Source of the DNA: Nymphaea colorata
Lineage: Eukaryota; Streptophyta; Magnoliopsida; Nymphaeales; Nymphaeaceae
DNA: 64,000 nt
Direction: 5' to 3'
Assembly (NCBI RefSeq): GCF_008831285.2
Contig: NC_045139.1
Location: 15,172,354-15,236,353, forward strand
Part shown: positions 42,205 to 53,899 of the stretch, in pieces
How positions within the stretch are numbered: position 1 is the first letter of the stretch
Layout: every line of letters starts with the position of its first letter
The notes under the pieces: model-generated
Told to the model about the DNA's origin: nothing
The model's input: the letters and a program-made list of their open reading frames with translations, nothing else
Database searches by the model: none
Translations under genes and position numbers: made by a program

Positions 42205-44783
42205 CCCTGACCAACAAGAAAGTCACTGGAAAAAACAAGCCTTTTGGTGGAATTTCTAGCTCCGGCGACAAAAATTTTCGCGGCAAGTTACACCGATCCA
42301 GAGGGAGGCCGCTCGAACGTCGCTCGCAGCAAATGGAAGGTGGTGCTGAGTGCTGGAAACCTCCCTCTTCCTTTTCCCTATGCCAATAAAGCCCACGCGA
42401 TTCCTCGCCGTTACAACGTGCCCCAGAGTCAGTGGACCCGTTTAGTTCTCCTCTATGTGATATAAAATATGAATCCCGATCGGTCCAGTCGGGTCTGGAC
42501 AAAATCAGCAATATCCAAGAAATATTCAACCGAAATTATTTAATAGATTAAATAACTTACATTAAATGTGTAACGCCTTATCATCTTCATTTATTAAGTA
42601 TATTCTTCCTTTAGAAAATGAATAATTTTTTAATAATATGGAAAAGAAATCTGGACAATGTGAATTATGACCCAATTCTTATGTACATGTAAATTACATG
42701 ACTGGGAATTTTTCTCTTTTCTTTTTTATGTCAAAATTTGAATTCAGAATAAAAAATGGGACGACAAAGAAGAATTTGGATCCTAAAACTGGAAGTCCTT
42801 TTTCTGTCTGAAGGTTCGATCAAAATGGAAAAGAAAAACGGATCCCGGAGGTCTAGACCCGACGCTCATACGACGAGAAGATGCCCTAAACAGCGGAGAA
42901 ACCCCCACTGCCTTTTTTGTCTCAGCGCCAGACTGACCCGATCTGCCATTGACGTTGGAGCCGGCGAGGCACTTTCCGGCAGGAGGACTAGCCGGGGAGT
43001 TTACGGTCTCCCTCCCTCTCTCTCCATTTATGGTATTCAATTTTGTATTCTTCTCGAAGTCAAGAACCCAAGTGTCAGATAAGGGACTTGTTGGCAATTT
43101 CAAAGAGTATTAGTATAGGTTTTACTTGGTTAAAGTGATTCAATGAGTGAGGGCAAGTGACCAAGCTGTGAGGCTGAAATGTTCTTAAATAGTTTCCTTT
43201 TAAAGTTTAGTTGCATGCTTGGTTTTGCGGACGATTAATGGAACGCCGATCAGGTTGAGGATGAATCGCTGTCGTTTGGTTGGTAGCTTTCGGTGCAGTT
43301 CTGGATTTCTTTCTTGCTTCTTGGATTTAGTGACTTTTGATATTATTCTAGTTAATATATCTGTCTGTTTCATTTATCTCATGTCACTTACTTTTTACGC
43401 TTCTCGGAATTCAGGTTGTCCTTCAAATGGTTGCCTAAATCTAATTAACGTGTTTATTCTCTTAATTTATTGCATTTTAGCCGCCATTGATGATGCCAAT
43501 ATCAGTTCTCTAAACGTTTGGCTCTTAGCTTCTCTTGTTGCTGGGAGTTCCTAATATGTCAAGATAGGTTGATTAATTCTGAGGAATAGTAGATATTACA
43601 TTGTTAACGTTGAAAGAAAAGGCAATATTTAAAGAAAGCAATGCCTTAGATTATAAATTTGTACACCTAGACATGCGTATGATAGCGCAGAAATTTGCTG
43701 GTCTCTGACTGTTTTAGCATTTTATAAAACCTGCGGAATTGTTGAAACACAGTGATCTAAACTTGATGCATAACTAAATCAACGGTAAGAAACAAAAATA
43801 TGGGATCTGACCGTTATCTCTCTCTCGCTCTTCGTTTGTTTTGTTTTGCATTCAAGATCTTTTAAGTCTTTCCTTCTCTTTCATCTCCTGGAGCTAATTG
43901 TATTAGTTGTCGATTTAATGAAGCTAAATGTTGATTAACCAGTCATGTTTTTGGTTTAAAGAAAAAATTCAAGTCTATGGATGAGCTTTTGAGCTTTCAC
44001 CTTTCCGTTGTCTTCTGCTTCTAGGTGCATCCTTCATGATTTCAAGAAAAATGATGGATTTTTATTTGCATCTAAAACACATTAAAAGGTTAATAAGACA
44101 ACAAGCCAGGCTGGGGTTTGATTCAACTGTCAATCATGGCATAGCATTTATCTTTCTGATACTTTAGTGGGTTAAACTCTCTAAAGGATTGTTTTTTAGT
44201 CCATAATCCATCTGATTAGTCATTCTTCATGAGTGACATTATTATTTCCATCTGTTATTCGATAGTTAGGAAACATTGGTTTAGATGAAAATCTCTGCTT
44301 GTGGCTATACTATTGATGACAAATTACCTTTTTCTTTCTTAATGGTCAACAATAACATACAAAATTATGTTTCTGAATTTGCTTTCAGGTGTTAGTATTT
44401 CTCTCCTGATTCTTTTTTGTTGTCTTGCCTTGAACAAAATTTGTTTTAGTTTCATATTTTTAACCCTATTTTTGCCCTTTACAGAACTTATCGTGGATAC
44501 CCCTTAAAACATGAAGGAATCTTAAACAAGTTTGGTACATAATCTTGGTAGTATCTTTCCATTGGTCTTCAAAATGATGTAGAGAATCAGAGATTCTGTT
44601 TTGTCCAATATAAACATAGGGTACAAGTTATCCCAAGGGATGCTAGGGGCTTATATTTGGTGGATGCATTGAGAAGGCACTAACTTTTTGCTAAATTAGT
44701 TAGAAATTCCTTGTTCTACGTCAAATCTTCTGGTGATTTGAAAATGCTAATCTCCATGTTAGTGTGGTTTAGAATATAAAATA
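42205..44783. other. Spacer upstream of DRG
   Basis: The first few hundred bases must contain the DRG promoter; AAAGCCCACGCG at about 42390 gives a TGGGCT (site II-like) word on the DRG strand. A GC-richer patch at 42830-43020 could be a 5' UTR or exon of an unrecognised plus-strand gene, but no continuing coding exons were found downstream. Confidence 0.45.
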
Positions 44784-45805
44784 TTATGAAAGGGTGCCTG
44801 ATATTGGGCAAATAACAAATCACCGCTGAACTTATAAAGTTAACAAATAGGTTCTCAACTTTGGGAGGAATTCTCAAAGATCTGCCTATTAAAATAAAAG
44901 TATGTTGTAAAAAGCGTATCGTAAGCCGTATCGGTCTGGCTTTAAGATACGCTGTATCGTAAAATATCGTAACGTATCGTAACCGTATCATTTTTTTTAA
45001 TAAATCAGAAAAAATAGGAAAAAAAATAAAAAAATTCATAAAAAATCAGTAAAAAACAAGAATAATATGTTCTTCATAAAAAACACATAGATTTATAAGT
45101 CATAAGGTCCATAAGTCTATGAGATACCACATCAAAAAACAAGTTTTAGATGTTATGTTTACATCACAAGATGATAATGAAATTGTGAAAATGTTCAATG
45201 TCAATACATATAAAATGAAAGCACTCTCGACTCTCATTCATAATCTTCATCATATTCATTCTCATCCTCATCTCCATCTTCTTCTTCATTTTAATCTTCA
45301 TGATTTAAAAAAACCTCTTTCCTCCCAACGAGAATCAGCCACCCACGCACAAATCTATGGTTTAATCGATGATTTCATTTTGAAAATCGATGATTTAACA
45401 ATGGAAATCTATAATTTCCCTTCACGGCGGCACAATCTCTAGGTTAAAAATGAATAAGGGCCGGGTTTTTATAAAAAAAAAACTCGAAAAGGGGGTTCCA
45501 GCCCTCATTTTTTGAAATCAGCCCGTATCGTAAGATACAGGGCATGTATCGTATCGTATTTTGTAAAAGATACGTATCGTATCGTACGTATCGGCCCAGT
45601 ATCGTACGTATCGTACAACACTGAATTAAAACATTATATGTTTGAGGTAAAATGGCAAAAATATCCATCATAAAAGCCATTATTTTCATCTATTTATCAG
45701 TAGGTGGCTGTTTGCGAATATCTTTCAAAAGTCAAATACGTATTTGTTAACTTTTCAATGTTGAGAGGTGATTTGTTATTTGGCCAAATGTTCGGTGTTT
45801 TTTTT
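44784..45805. mobile_element. Inverted-repeat DNA element, about 1.0 kb, with a second element nested inside
   Basis: Left arm 44784-44890 and right arm 45697-45805 are imperfect inverted copies. The best block is ATTTGTTAAC followed about 20 bases later by GGTGATTTGTTATTTG on the right arm, with its reverse complement (CAAATAACAAATCACC, then GTTAACAAAT) on the left. Matching continues at lower identity for about 100 bases. The long arms suit a foldback or Mutator-like element. There is no transposase inside. The middle is filled by the GTATCGTA-rich element at 44898-45625. Confidence 0.7.
44898..45625. mobile_element. GTATCGTA-rich nonautonomous element, about 0.73 kb
   Basis: Both ends are packed with GTATCGTA and its variants on either strand. 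The outermost matching ends are TGTTGTA (44903-44909) and TACAACA (45614-45620). Flanks carry ATTAAAATA on the left (from 44889) and ATTAAAACA on the right (from 45626), a possible imperfect target duplication. The right end read on the minus strand begins CAGTGTTGTA, like a hAT terminus. The interior has no transposase; frames at 45119-45442 are short and unrecognised. It lies inside the larger inverted-repeat element and so probably inserted later. Confidence 0.6.
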
Positions 45806-46558
45806 TTGTAATGTTGTCTTTCAAATATCTAGATTGGCATGCCATTGTTGTCAATGAACACCCAAAAGTTATGTAGCTTACGTGGTTGTTAGGAATTCTC
45901 CTTTGTGAAATGTAATATAGTCCTGCCACAATTACATATTCCAACAAATATTCCTAGCACAAACTTTGTGATGTTCCCATAGCTCTTGAACAACGGGTAA
46001 ATAATGGTCCCTTGATTCTGCTTGATCTTTTTGTGTACGTTATTGGAATTATGATACATCTAATATCTTGTACTTGTTCAGGTTCCCTGGGTAATTAGTT
46101 CATTTTACTACTTGCCTTTCGTCTTGGATCTATCAAGAAATTAAGGTTCAGTTGAGGTCAGTGACTATTTATGCATTATTAAGTACATATGTTGTTCCAG
46201 GAAATATTTTTTATTATGTACTGCAAGTGGAGATAAATTGTCAATTTCATATTGCTATAAGGAATTACTTGTCAATTATATATTGATCAATGAATATTCT
46301 GTTTATAATATATTGTCTCAAGAGATAAATAGCATTATGTATTTATGGTAGAAAATGTTTTGTTGAATATGTATTTTTGTCATTGGTTATGCATTTATTT
46401 ATTTATTTACTGTCACACAATATGATGATATATTTCTATTGATATAAAATTGTTAAAAGACATATATTGACTATTGTTGATTATATAATCATTATAAATT
46501 TAGACAAGACATTGTGGATTATATACTTATCAATTTTTTTTATTTTTAATGTGTAGGA

Positions 46559-48898
46559 ATGGACAAGTTTTTGATGAAAAGGTTTGTCTTTGATAAATAT
46601 TCTGCAAATCAAGAAGAAAATGCATCATGCAAAGAAGGAGAATCAAGTGAGGTTCCAATTAATATTGAAGTTGATCTAGCAAACTTGCCTACAGATCCTG
46701 CACTTCGTCTTCCTATATACAATTATCATCCCAATATTCAAGATAGTGTTCGCAAAGCATATCTTTTGCAAGATCTTTATCAACCTCGTAATTGTGTATT
46801 CCAACGAAACCATCAAAAGCGGAAGTTTAATCCAGCTTGGTTTGATGAGTATAAGGACTGGTTGGAGTATAGTCCAACTAAACACAAAGCATATTGTCGA
46901 TATTGTTACCTCTTCAAGCCAAAGCATACAAATAAGTTCAATACAGAGGCATTTGTATCTAAAGGATTCGATAACTGGAAAGAGAAAAAGAGGCTTGATA
47001 AGCATGTTGGAGGCCCTAACAGTTTTCATAATTTAGCACGAATCAAGTGTGAAGCATTGAAGCAACAAATGCAACATCTTGTGACTATATTTAATAAGCA
47101 AAATGATGAATACAAGATTCATCTTTGGGCAATTATTGCAATGAGATATTTGTTGAGGCAAGGATTGGCATTGTCTGCACATGATGAAGAATCTCTTAGT
47201 GAAGGCATTTTCATTGATTTGTTGAAGCTTTTTGCAAAGTTTAGCAATGAAATAAATGATGGTGTACTGAAAAATGCTTTAGAAAATAACAAGTTGATAT
47301 ATCCTGATATACATAAGGATATTATCAAAGCTGTTGCTATGGAAACAAGAAATGCTATTGTAGATGAGCTTGGGGATACATTTTTCTCTATATTACTTGA
47401 TTCTCGGGATGCATCAACTGAAGAACAGATGGCTATTGTTTTACGATTTGTTAATGAAGAAGGCCAAGTAGTGGAACGATTTCTTGCCCTTATATGTGTT
47501 CTTGAGACAAATGCTGTATCACTCAAAGCATCAATCGAAGATGCATTCTCTAAGCATGGATTAAGCATATCAAATTTGCGCGGACAAGGTTACAATGAAA
47601 CAAGTAGTATGAGGGGAGCCTTTAATGGATTGAAGACCCTTATATTAAATGAAAATGAGTCTGCATTTTATATTAATTGTTTTGCACATCAACTCCAATT
47701 GGCATTAGTTGCGGCCTTTAGAACCCATTGGCTACTTGATATGTTTTTCAGCACATTAGAAGAGTTGTCTAACTTTTTTACTACTTTGTGTGGCAGACTT
47801 GAGCTGGTTCAAGAAGTGGAATTGATGGAAATTGCTAAAGCACTTGAATTAGGTGAACTTAAAATAGGACAAGGATTAAATGAAGAGATAAGTTTCAAAC
47901 AACCTGGTTATACTCAGGGTTCTCATTATGTTGCTTTGATCAATTTACTCAACATGTATTCTTCTGTGATCAAGGTATTAGAGTACTTTGCAGATAATAC
48001 AATTTCAGGAAAAAGGATAAATGCAGTTCTGTTGTTACAGAGGTTGCAAGGTTTTGAATTTGTGTTTTGCTTACATTTGATGTTTAGAGTCTTGGGGCTA
48101 ACTAATGAGCTTTCAGAAGCACTGCATGAAAATGATCAAAAAGTTGTTCATGTAATGAGTTTGGTTGCTGCATCAAAACAGGGCCTTCAAAATATGAGAG
48201 ACAATGGTTGGGACTCTCTTGTGAATGAAATATCCATATTTTGCAAGAAATTTGATATTCTAATTCCTGATCTAGAGGACTTGTGCACAGTTAAAGGACA
48301 ACCAAGACGTGTGGCTGACAGAATTACATGTTTGCGTCGTTATTGCGATGAAGTATTTTACACTATCATTGATTTGCAACTTCAGGAATTGAATGCTCAT
48401 CTCACTGAATCAAATGTGGAGTTCCTCATTTCTGTGGCATGTTTAAGTCCCAAGCATTCTTTTTCTACTTTTGATAAAGATAAGTTGGTTCATCTTGCTC
48501 ATCTTTATCCTAAGGACTTTTGTGGAGCTGACTTGGATAAACTTGAAAAGCAGTTGGATGAATATATTATAGAAATGAAGAATAATGTGAAGTTTTCAAG
48601 TTTAAATTCTTTGGCAGAACTTGCAGAAATGATGGTAGCAACTCAAAAGCATGAAGAATTTCCTTTAGTTTATTTGTTGATCAGATTGACACTAACTTTA
48701 CCAGTTGCAACAACAAGTGTTGTAAAGGCATTTTCAGTCATGTGCAACATCAATACTCGGCTAGATAATGAGATAGGAGATGAATTGATCAGCGATGCTT
48801 TGGTTACTTATGTTGAGAAGGATATATGTGACGCCATCAGCAATGAAGCTATCATGAATTATTTTCAGAATATGAAAAGCAGGCGATGCCAATTGTAA
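46559..48898 (+). CDS. hAT superfamily transposase-like protein (ZMYM1/TTF type), 779 aa
   Basis: Uninterrupted 779-codon gene of the plant 'zinc finger MYM-type protein 1-like' group of hAT transposases. Domains in order are a TTF-type zinc finger (about residues 85-165, containing YCRYCYLF and FNTEAFVSKGFDNWKEK), a DUF4371/RNase H-like core (about 190-400, with CFAHQLQLALV), and a hAT dimerisation region near the C-terminus (LVYLLIRLTLTLPVATT onward). It ends FQNMKSRRCQL, close to the usual FQNMK.RRGQL end, so the stop at 48896 is taken as real although GTAAGT overlaps it. The ATG follows TTTTTAATGTGTAG, a good acceptor, suggesting a 5' UTR intron. Asp281 of the LxDSRD motif is kept (the usual DESRD has lost its Glu), but the second catalytic Asp (usual GYDGA) is Asn346 in GYNETS and the usual Glu of VERVFS is Val722. 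The protein is therefore probably not an active transposase. A 3' terminus CTCTCCGCCATTG at about 49000-49012 resembles hAT ends; the 5' end was not found. Confidence 0.9.
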   Translation: MDKFLMKRFVFDKYSANQEENASCKEGESSEVPINIEVDLANLPTDPALRLPIYNYHPNIQDSVRKAYLLQDLYQPRNCVFQRNHQKRKFNPAWFDEYKDWLEYSPTKHKAYCRYCYLFKPKHTNKFNTEAFVSKGFDNWKEKKRLDKHVGGPNSFHNLARIKCEALKQQMQHLVTIFNKQNDEYKIHLWAIIAMRYLLRQGLALSAHDEESLSEGIFIDLLKLFAKFSNEINDGVLKNALENNKLIYPDIHKDIIKAVAMETRNAIVDELGDTFFSILLDSRDASTEEQMAIVLRFVNEEGQVVERFLALICVLETNAVSLKASIEDAFSKHGLSISNLRGQGYNETSSMRGAFNGLKTLILNENESAFYINCFAHQLQLALVAAFRTHWLLDMFFSTLEELSNFFTTLCGRLELVQEVELMEIAKALELGELKIGQGLNEEISFKQPGYTQGSHYVALINLLNMYSSVIKVLEYFADNTISGKRINAVLLLQRLQGFEFVFCLHLMFRVLGLTNELSEALHENDQKVVHVMSLVAASKQGLQNMRDNGWDSLVNEISIFCKKFDILIPDLEDLCTVKGQPRRVADRITCLRRYCDEVFYTIIDLQLQELNAHLTESNVEFLISVACLSPKHSFSTFDKDKLVHLAHLYPKDFCGADLDKLEKQLDEYIIEMKNNVKFSSLNSLAELAEMMVATQKHEEFPLVYLLIRLTLTLPVATTSVVKAFSVMCNINTRLDNEIGDELISDALVTYVEKDICDAISNEAIMNYFQNMKSRRCQL

Positions 48899-49403
48899 GT
48901 GTTTCACGACTTTAGCTGTTTTGTTTCACTTTAATTCATAAGTATATTTTGTTTATTTTATTTTAGTATGTGTTGTCACTTCCCAACCAAAAATGTCTCT
49001 CTCCGCCATTGTAGACAGCACAAGAAGATGTTGACAACACAAGAGGATGACTAATGGGCCAGGGTGTTGGTTTCAACTTTCAACATGATAAAATTATTAT
49101 TTAAATCAACGACGTGATGCACAAATCTTAGGAAGGCAAATAGAAGGGCAAAATAAACTTTGGATATGGGCTGATCTCAATACCATCCACATTATGGGTA
49201 AAAAGCTACAAATATAAGGAATCATGCATGATGTGGATCTTGGACTTTGCTCATCACCTCTTTTTTAAGACGTAAAAAATTTCTCCTGGTTCATCTTTTC
49301 CATTATGTGATCCAAAGATACTTTTTCAGAAAGTCAAAGTATAAGCTGTCATTTTCTGAAAAAGTAAGTCTACAGAAAATGCATTCGTTAGAAACTTAGG
49401 ATG

Positions 49404-49442
49404 TATATATATATATATATATATCTGTGTGTGTGTGTGTGT
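49404..49442 (+). repeat. Compound (AT)n-(GT)n microsatellite
   Basis: AT run 49404-49424 followed by GT run 49426-49442. Confidence 0.9.
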
Positions 49443-50292
49443 AAAGTACTCTACCACATTGAATAAACACCATGGTGCACTTCTGTCAACCTGCAAATCT
49501 CATCTGCTTCGGACACAGATGAACCATGCTTGCATGCCTCTGATCTCAAATTCATGGATTTGAAAAGGGATCTTAGGTCTCTTGTTTGAAAGATGCATGA
49601 CATAGTGGACAAAAAGGATTGCAAGTCCATGCTTGAAAATCCGCAGTTTAATAAATAATCACTATAAAGTAGGTTCCACATACGATGTGACGCTCAAATC
49701 TCTGCCCCAGGATAATCACACACCCATATGGTGTTCAAGCTGGAAAAGATGTGCATTTTGGATCACAGTCTAATTTTAATCCCTTAATGGTTGTTGTAGA
49801 GTAGATGTGAATGGATTGGATTTAGGTCACGCACATAACGAAATCCAAAGTCATATATAAAATTCTTTTTGATGTACACAAGCTGCGCATTGGATTAAAC
49901 TCTTGACCTTTCTTATCCTTGAAAACCTTAATGTTGAAACCTCTTGCTAAGTAGCTGGAGGGGTGTGAAACACTTAAGAATACATTGAAGGGCTGGGTCC
50001 AAGTAGTGAAATGCCCTCCCTAGACCTGTTCTACTAACTTAAGTGCCCACTCAATTGGATTTGTAGCTCTGCCACTGGCTCTCATCTGTCCTCTCTCTTC
50101 CCATTGGAGAGGACGTGAAGGGAGAGAGAAAGAGGGAGGGGCAGCTTCACCCAGTCCCACGCTCAACTGGTTGAATGCATTTCCCTATATGTAGGAAATA
50201 TTTCTTTTCATTCTTCTTTTCAACTTTTCAAATATGAAGCCTTCTAAAAAGTGATTTTCAGGATTCTGTTTGTAGAAATGAGTTCTGAATCA

Positions 50293-50317
50293 TCTCTCTC
50301 TCTCTCTCTCGCTCTTA

Positions 50318-50352
<35 letters not shown>

Positions 50353-50357
50353 CCACA
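50293..50357 (+). repeat. Compound (CT)n-(AC)n microsatellite
   Basis: CT run with one short break, then an AC run. It lies about 30 bases before the first SmD2 pseudogene exon. Confidence 0.9.
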
Positions 50358-50384
50358 CCCCTACGCATGGATACAATTGATTGT

Positions 50385-50915
50385 TGAGGTCATGAGGGAG
50401 GAAAGTTCAATATTGGTCCTCTCTCTGTTTTAATGATAAATTTTAAGGGCAACTCACAGGTCAGTGTGCTCATAATTTTGTAGCCTTTTTTTTCCTTTGT
50501 AAATGGTAGTTCTTCTTTGTGTCAAGCGGCTTTGTGAACGAGGTCTTTCAAATCAATGATATGAAGCCTTGTTCTTTTAGCAAAATGAGAGTGTAACTTT
50601 GTCTGCTGTTAGGCACTGCTAAACTGTCGGAAGACTCGGAACAACAAGAAACTTCTTGGACGCATTCATGCTTTTGACGGACACTGCAATATTGTTCTGG
50701 GGAATGTTACCGAGATGTGGTTAAAGGATTGTGTGACCAGACAGGTTGGAAGCTTGGAACATTCTACCTATTCCTTTACCTCTAATATGCTTCAGTTGTG
50801 CAGATGCCAAAGACTGGTAAAGTCAATAAGAAGAACTAGCCTGTAAATAGGGATAGATTTATCAGCGAGTTGTTCCTGCATGGAGATTCTGTAATCCTTG
50901 TCATCGGAAATCGAT
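50385..50915 (+). pseudogene. SMD2: SmD2 (snRNP core protein D2) pseudogene retaining introns
   Basis: Broken copy of the Sm-ring protein that binds spliceosomal U snRNAs. Three exon remnants can be read. Exon a (50385-50459) gives FNIGPLSVLMINFKGNSQ after a frameshift from an EE-containing lead and ends at a GT donor. Exon b (50613 to about 50744) gives LLNC, a two-residue insertion, then [20 protein letters not shown] and GNVTEMW. Exon c (50804 to about 50915) begins after a CAG acceptor, gives [10 protein letters not shown], an in-frame TAG, then [20 protein letters not shown]. These match the order and junctions of plant SmD2 genes as I know them. Because introns are kept, it arose by DNA duplication, not reverse transcription. 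The N-terminal Met exon was not found. It cannot make a full Sm protein. Confidence 0.8.
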
Positions 50916-51624
50916 GTGGATCTTGCAGAACTGTTTCATCTTACAAATGCTGGTGCTTCTCCTTTTCAGTGTGTAAATGATTTTTTGGATGTATGCCTTC
51001 GTGCACATGCGATGATAAACTAATGCCAAGCATTCATGTGGTTCCTCTGCTCTCTGTTTTTCAGTTGTTTTGTAAATGGTACTTGAATTATGACAAACAA
51101 TTGGCTGCAATCGATCCCTGCCATGCTTCATTGCAGTCTTAGATGGGAAGTGTAACAAAAGACTGAAGGAAAACTTGTATTTTGCTAGAGGTTAATAGAG
51201 TACTTGCACAATTTAGGAACTTTTTCAAGAGTGTAGAGGGAGATATTGAGAAAGCTGCAACTGCATTGCTTGAGAAAGAGGTTGATCAACTCTATTCGCA
51301 CATGTTAATGGTCTATTCATGAGAGAGACGATGAACCGCCACACCACCCTAGATACCACTCCATGGTACAGTGATTTTTATTTATTATCTGCAGGGCAGC
51401 CTTAATTTTGAGGAAATAACAAGAAACTGCTCGTGCTTGAATGTTTGCATTTAATCACTTTAAATAAGGTACGCCTCAAACATAGTAAACAGTTAGATGA
51501 AAAAATTTTCAAAGTTGTGTTACCTTTTGTGCTTCCAGTAATAAAAAAGTTAAAGTCTCCTTTTAATAAAACTATACTTTTTTTCTATCCCTAGAAGCGG
51601 ATCTCCGTTGGTAAATGGCCAAAT

Positions 51625-51692
51625 TTTGTCATGTTCTTATGATGGAGCATCATGTCACTTTGTCATGTTCTTATGATGGAGCATCATATCGC
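51625..51692 (+). repeat. 34-base tandem duplication
   Basis: Two nearly identical adjacent copies, each containing TGTCATGTTCTTATGATGG; the second differs from the first near its end. Confidence 0.85.
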
Positions 51693-53899
51693 TCACCTCT
51701 TATCCACTATATCATCATGTTCCTTGTCGCTGTAACGGGGTTCCGTTTTTCACTATTACGGGATGTGTACTAACCTCGGAACATCGTGTCCGAGATTGTC
51801 TCTTGCATTTATCAAAATCAGTACCTTGCAGTATTTCATTCTATTCACAAAAAGCTATAATTAAAAAGAAAAGGCTCATGAGAGAACAAAGAAAAATCTC
51901 CAATTTCCTGGAATTTGGCCGGACATCTAATAAGCATATGTGCTTTTCCTTTAGTTGCACATATTCTGGCGGTGATAGGATTGGTAAGTAATCTTGAAAG
52001 AAGATAGGGAGCTCAAAAAAATTTAGGGATTCAAGAAGGTTCTCCACCATATCCTCGCTGGAATGTTGAACTTGAGTGCTAAGATCTCCCAAGCTATCAA
52101 ATTCATCCACTTGATGGTCTTGCCCTAGAATCATTCGTCTACATCTTCATAGCTTACATGTGTTGTGAATCTCTATCTATATTGTTTCGGAGAGAAAATA
52201 GTTGAGCTGCTTGTTTTAATTCATGGTCTTGCTGCTCCTCTTTAAACGATGATTCGCCGCTGCGTAAAAAAAAATATAACATCCCTCGTTAGTGAATGTA
52301 AAGATTGAAGAAGAAGGGAAAAAGATTGCCATTATCATCCCTTTCGTACAAAATATTGTAATTCAACAACTTGAAAGCACACTAATCTTTATAAAGACAA
52401 CCAGTTCCATAAGTACTTGATGAATAAAAGACAATATGGTTGCAAACAAATGATGCGGCTTATTATGCGTTCCTTGCCACTTAATTTCTACCTAACAACA
52501 AAATAGAAGTAAAAGGCAAAATAAATGTCTAGCATTATTATCAAAAAAAAGTTCTCAGTATCAAAATTAAGTTACACACTAAATTTTTTTACTGTCCAAA
52601 AATTCTTAATGCAAAAGTGTGAATCTCAACTAGGAGTTTCACCCATTGTTTGTTGATCACCGAAAAGCCTTCACGTTGAACCATGCCTCGACTTTGGCAG
52701 TGTGTTTGTGTTGTACGCTGCAAGGCTAAAACACTAGGAAAGCCTTTCAGATAAAAGATTGGCAGATCTAGGTGGTTCCAATAATCATCTTAGCAAAGAA
52801 AAAAGTTCTAAAATTTTAAACCATATTGTTCAACACCAAGCAACACAACACTCTTTAGAGGCCTCTCTGTATGCCAAGTCCCTCCTTTGAGGGACCTTCT
52901 CTCGTGGGTTTGACTCATATTCTCTTCACTCTTGGAGTTTAATAAGCGTGCCCTCTATTGTGAACAACATATAGCCTAAAAGTTGATGAAATTCCAAGCA
53001 ATCCATCTTCCAATTAACCTGATGCATCACTGTAAATCTTCGACTTTTAAAATTTCATCAAAGAGAAGGCCTAGACCAAGTATCCCTTGGTTCGAAACAT
53101 CTAAACATTAGCTCTAACAGAACTAGTTCTTGATCTCCAACCTCCTCTATCTCTAACATCATGGGTATCCTAGCCAACATCTGAGAGCATAGGCCTGAAA
53201 CTTGATTACGTAAAAATGTTTTATCACCATGTCAAATTACATCGTCCACGTCTTCGTATGTGCTCTGGATGCGAAGAAGATGAAATAAAACCACCAGGCT
53301 TCCGACTCAAACCTACTGGTAGATACTAATCAATTCTTCTACAATCCGGGCAGGTGAAGTTCTTCCATGTACACAGGTTAGACTGGTACTTATGGAGCAG
53401 AAATTAACTTAATTGAGAAGCAAGATAGAGAGAATTCATGCTATAGAGATTCATAGATTAAGATAAGATTAAAGATGACTATATCAGATGCTTGTTACCT
53501 AGTTTACCAACAAAAAAATTAAAATATGTTTGGGCTTTGTTGTACAGGGAATTACTACGGCTCCAATGACGCATGTTGGCACGGTACAAGTGGAAGCATT
53601 AAAAAAATCCGGGATCTGAGTGTTGCAACTTGACGAGAGAGGGTAGGGAGGAAGTGATAATTTGTGGTATATATTAGACTGAAGGCATCGCTTTAGATAT
53701 AATAGAATGAAAAAGTGAAAGCAGATGAAGTTCTGACGATCTGTTGAGGTAATTAGTTTTGCTGTAATAACGACATGACTAGCGTGTTCCGATGAAATTT
53801 TGAGATTTATGAGTTGATGATTTTATGAATTGAAAGATCTAGCAATGAACTTTCATTGATTGCACAGAAAACAAGGTGTCAATAGTAATTTGAGAGGCC

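Larger units (their letters stand above)
48899..50384. other. Spacer after the transposase gene
   Basis: Holds the likely 3' end of the hAT element (near 49012), an AT/GT microsatellite and a CT/AC microsatellite. Nothing coding was recognised. Confidence 0.5.

Noticed and set aside
48890-48902. GTAAGT at the end of the transposase frame as a splice donor
   Set aside because: The frame ends FQNMKSRRCQL then TAA, which matches the usual C-terminus of the family, so the stop is more likely real.
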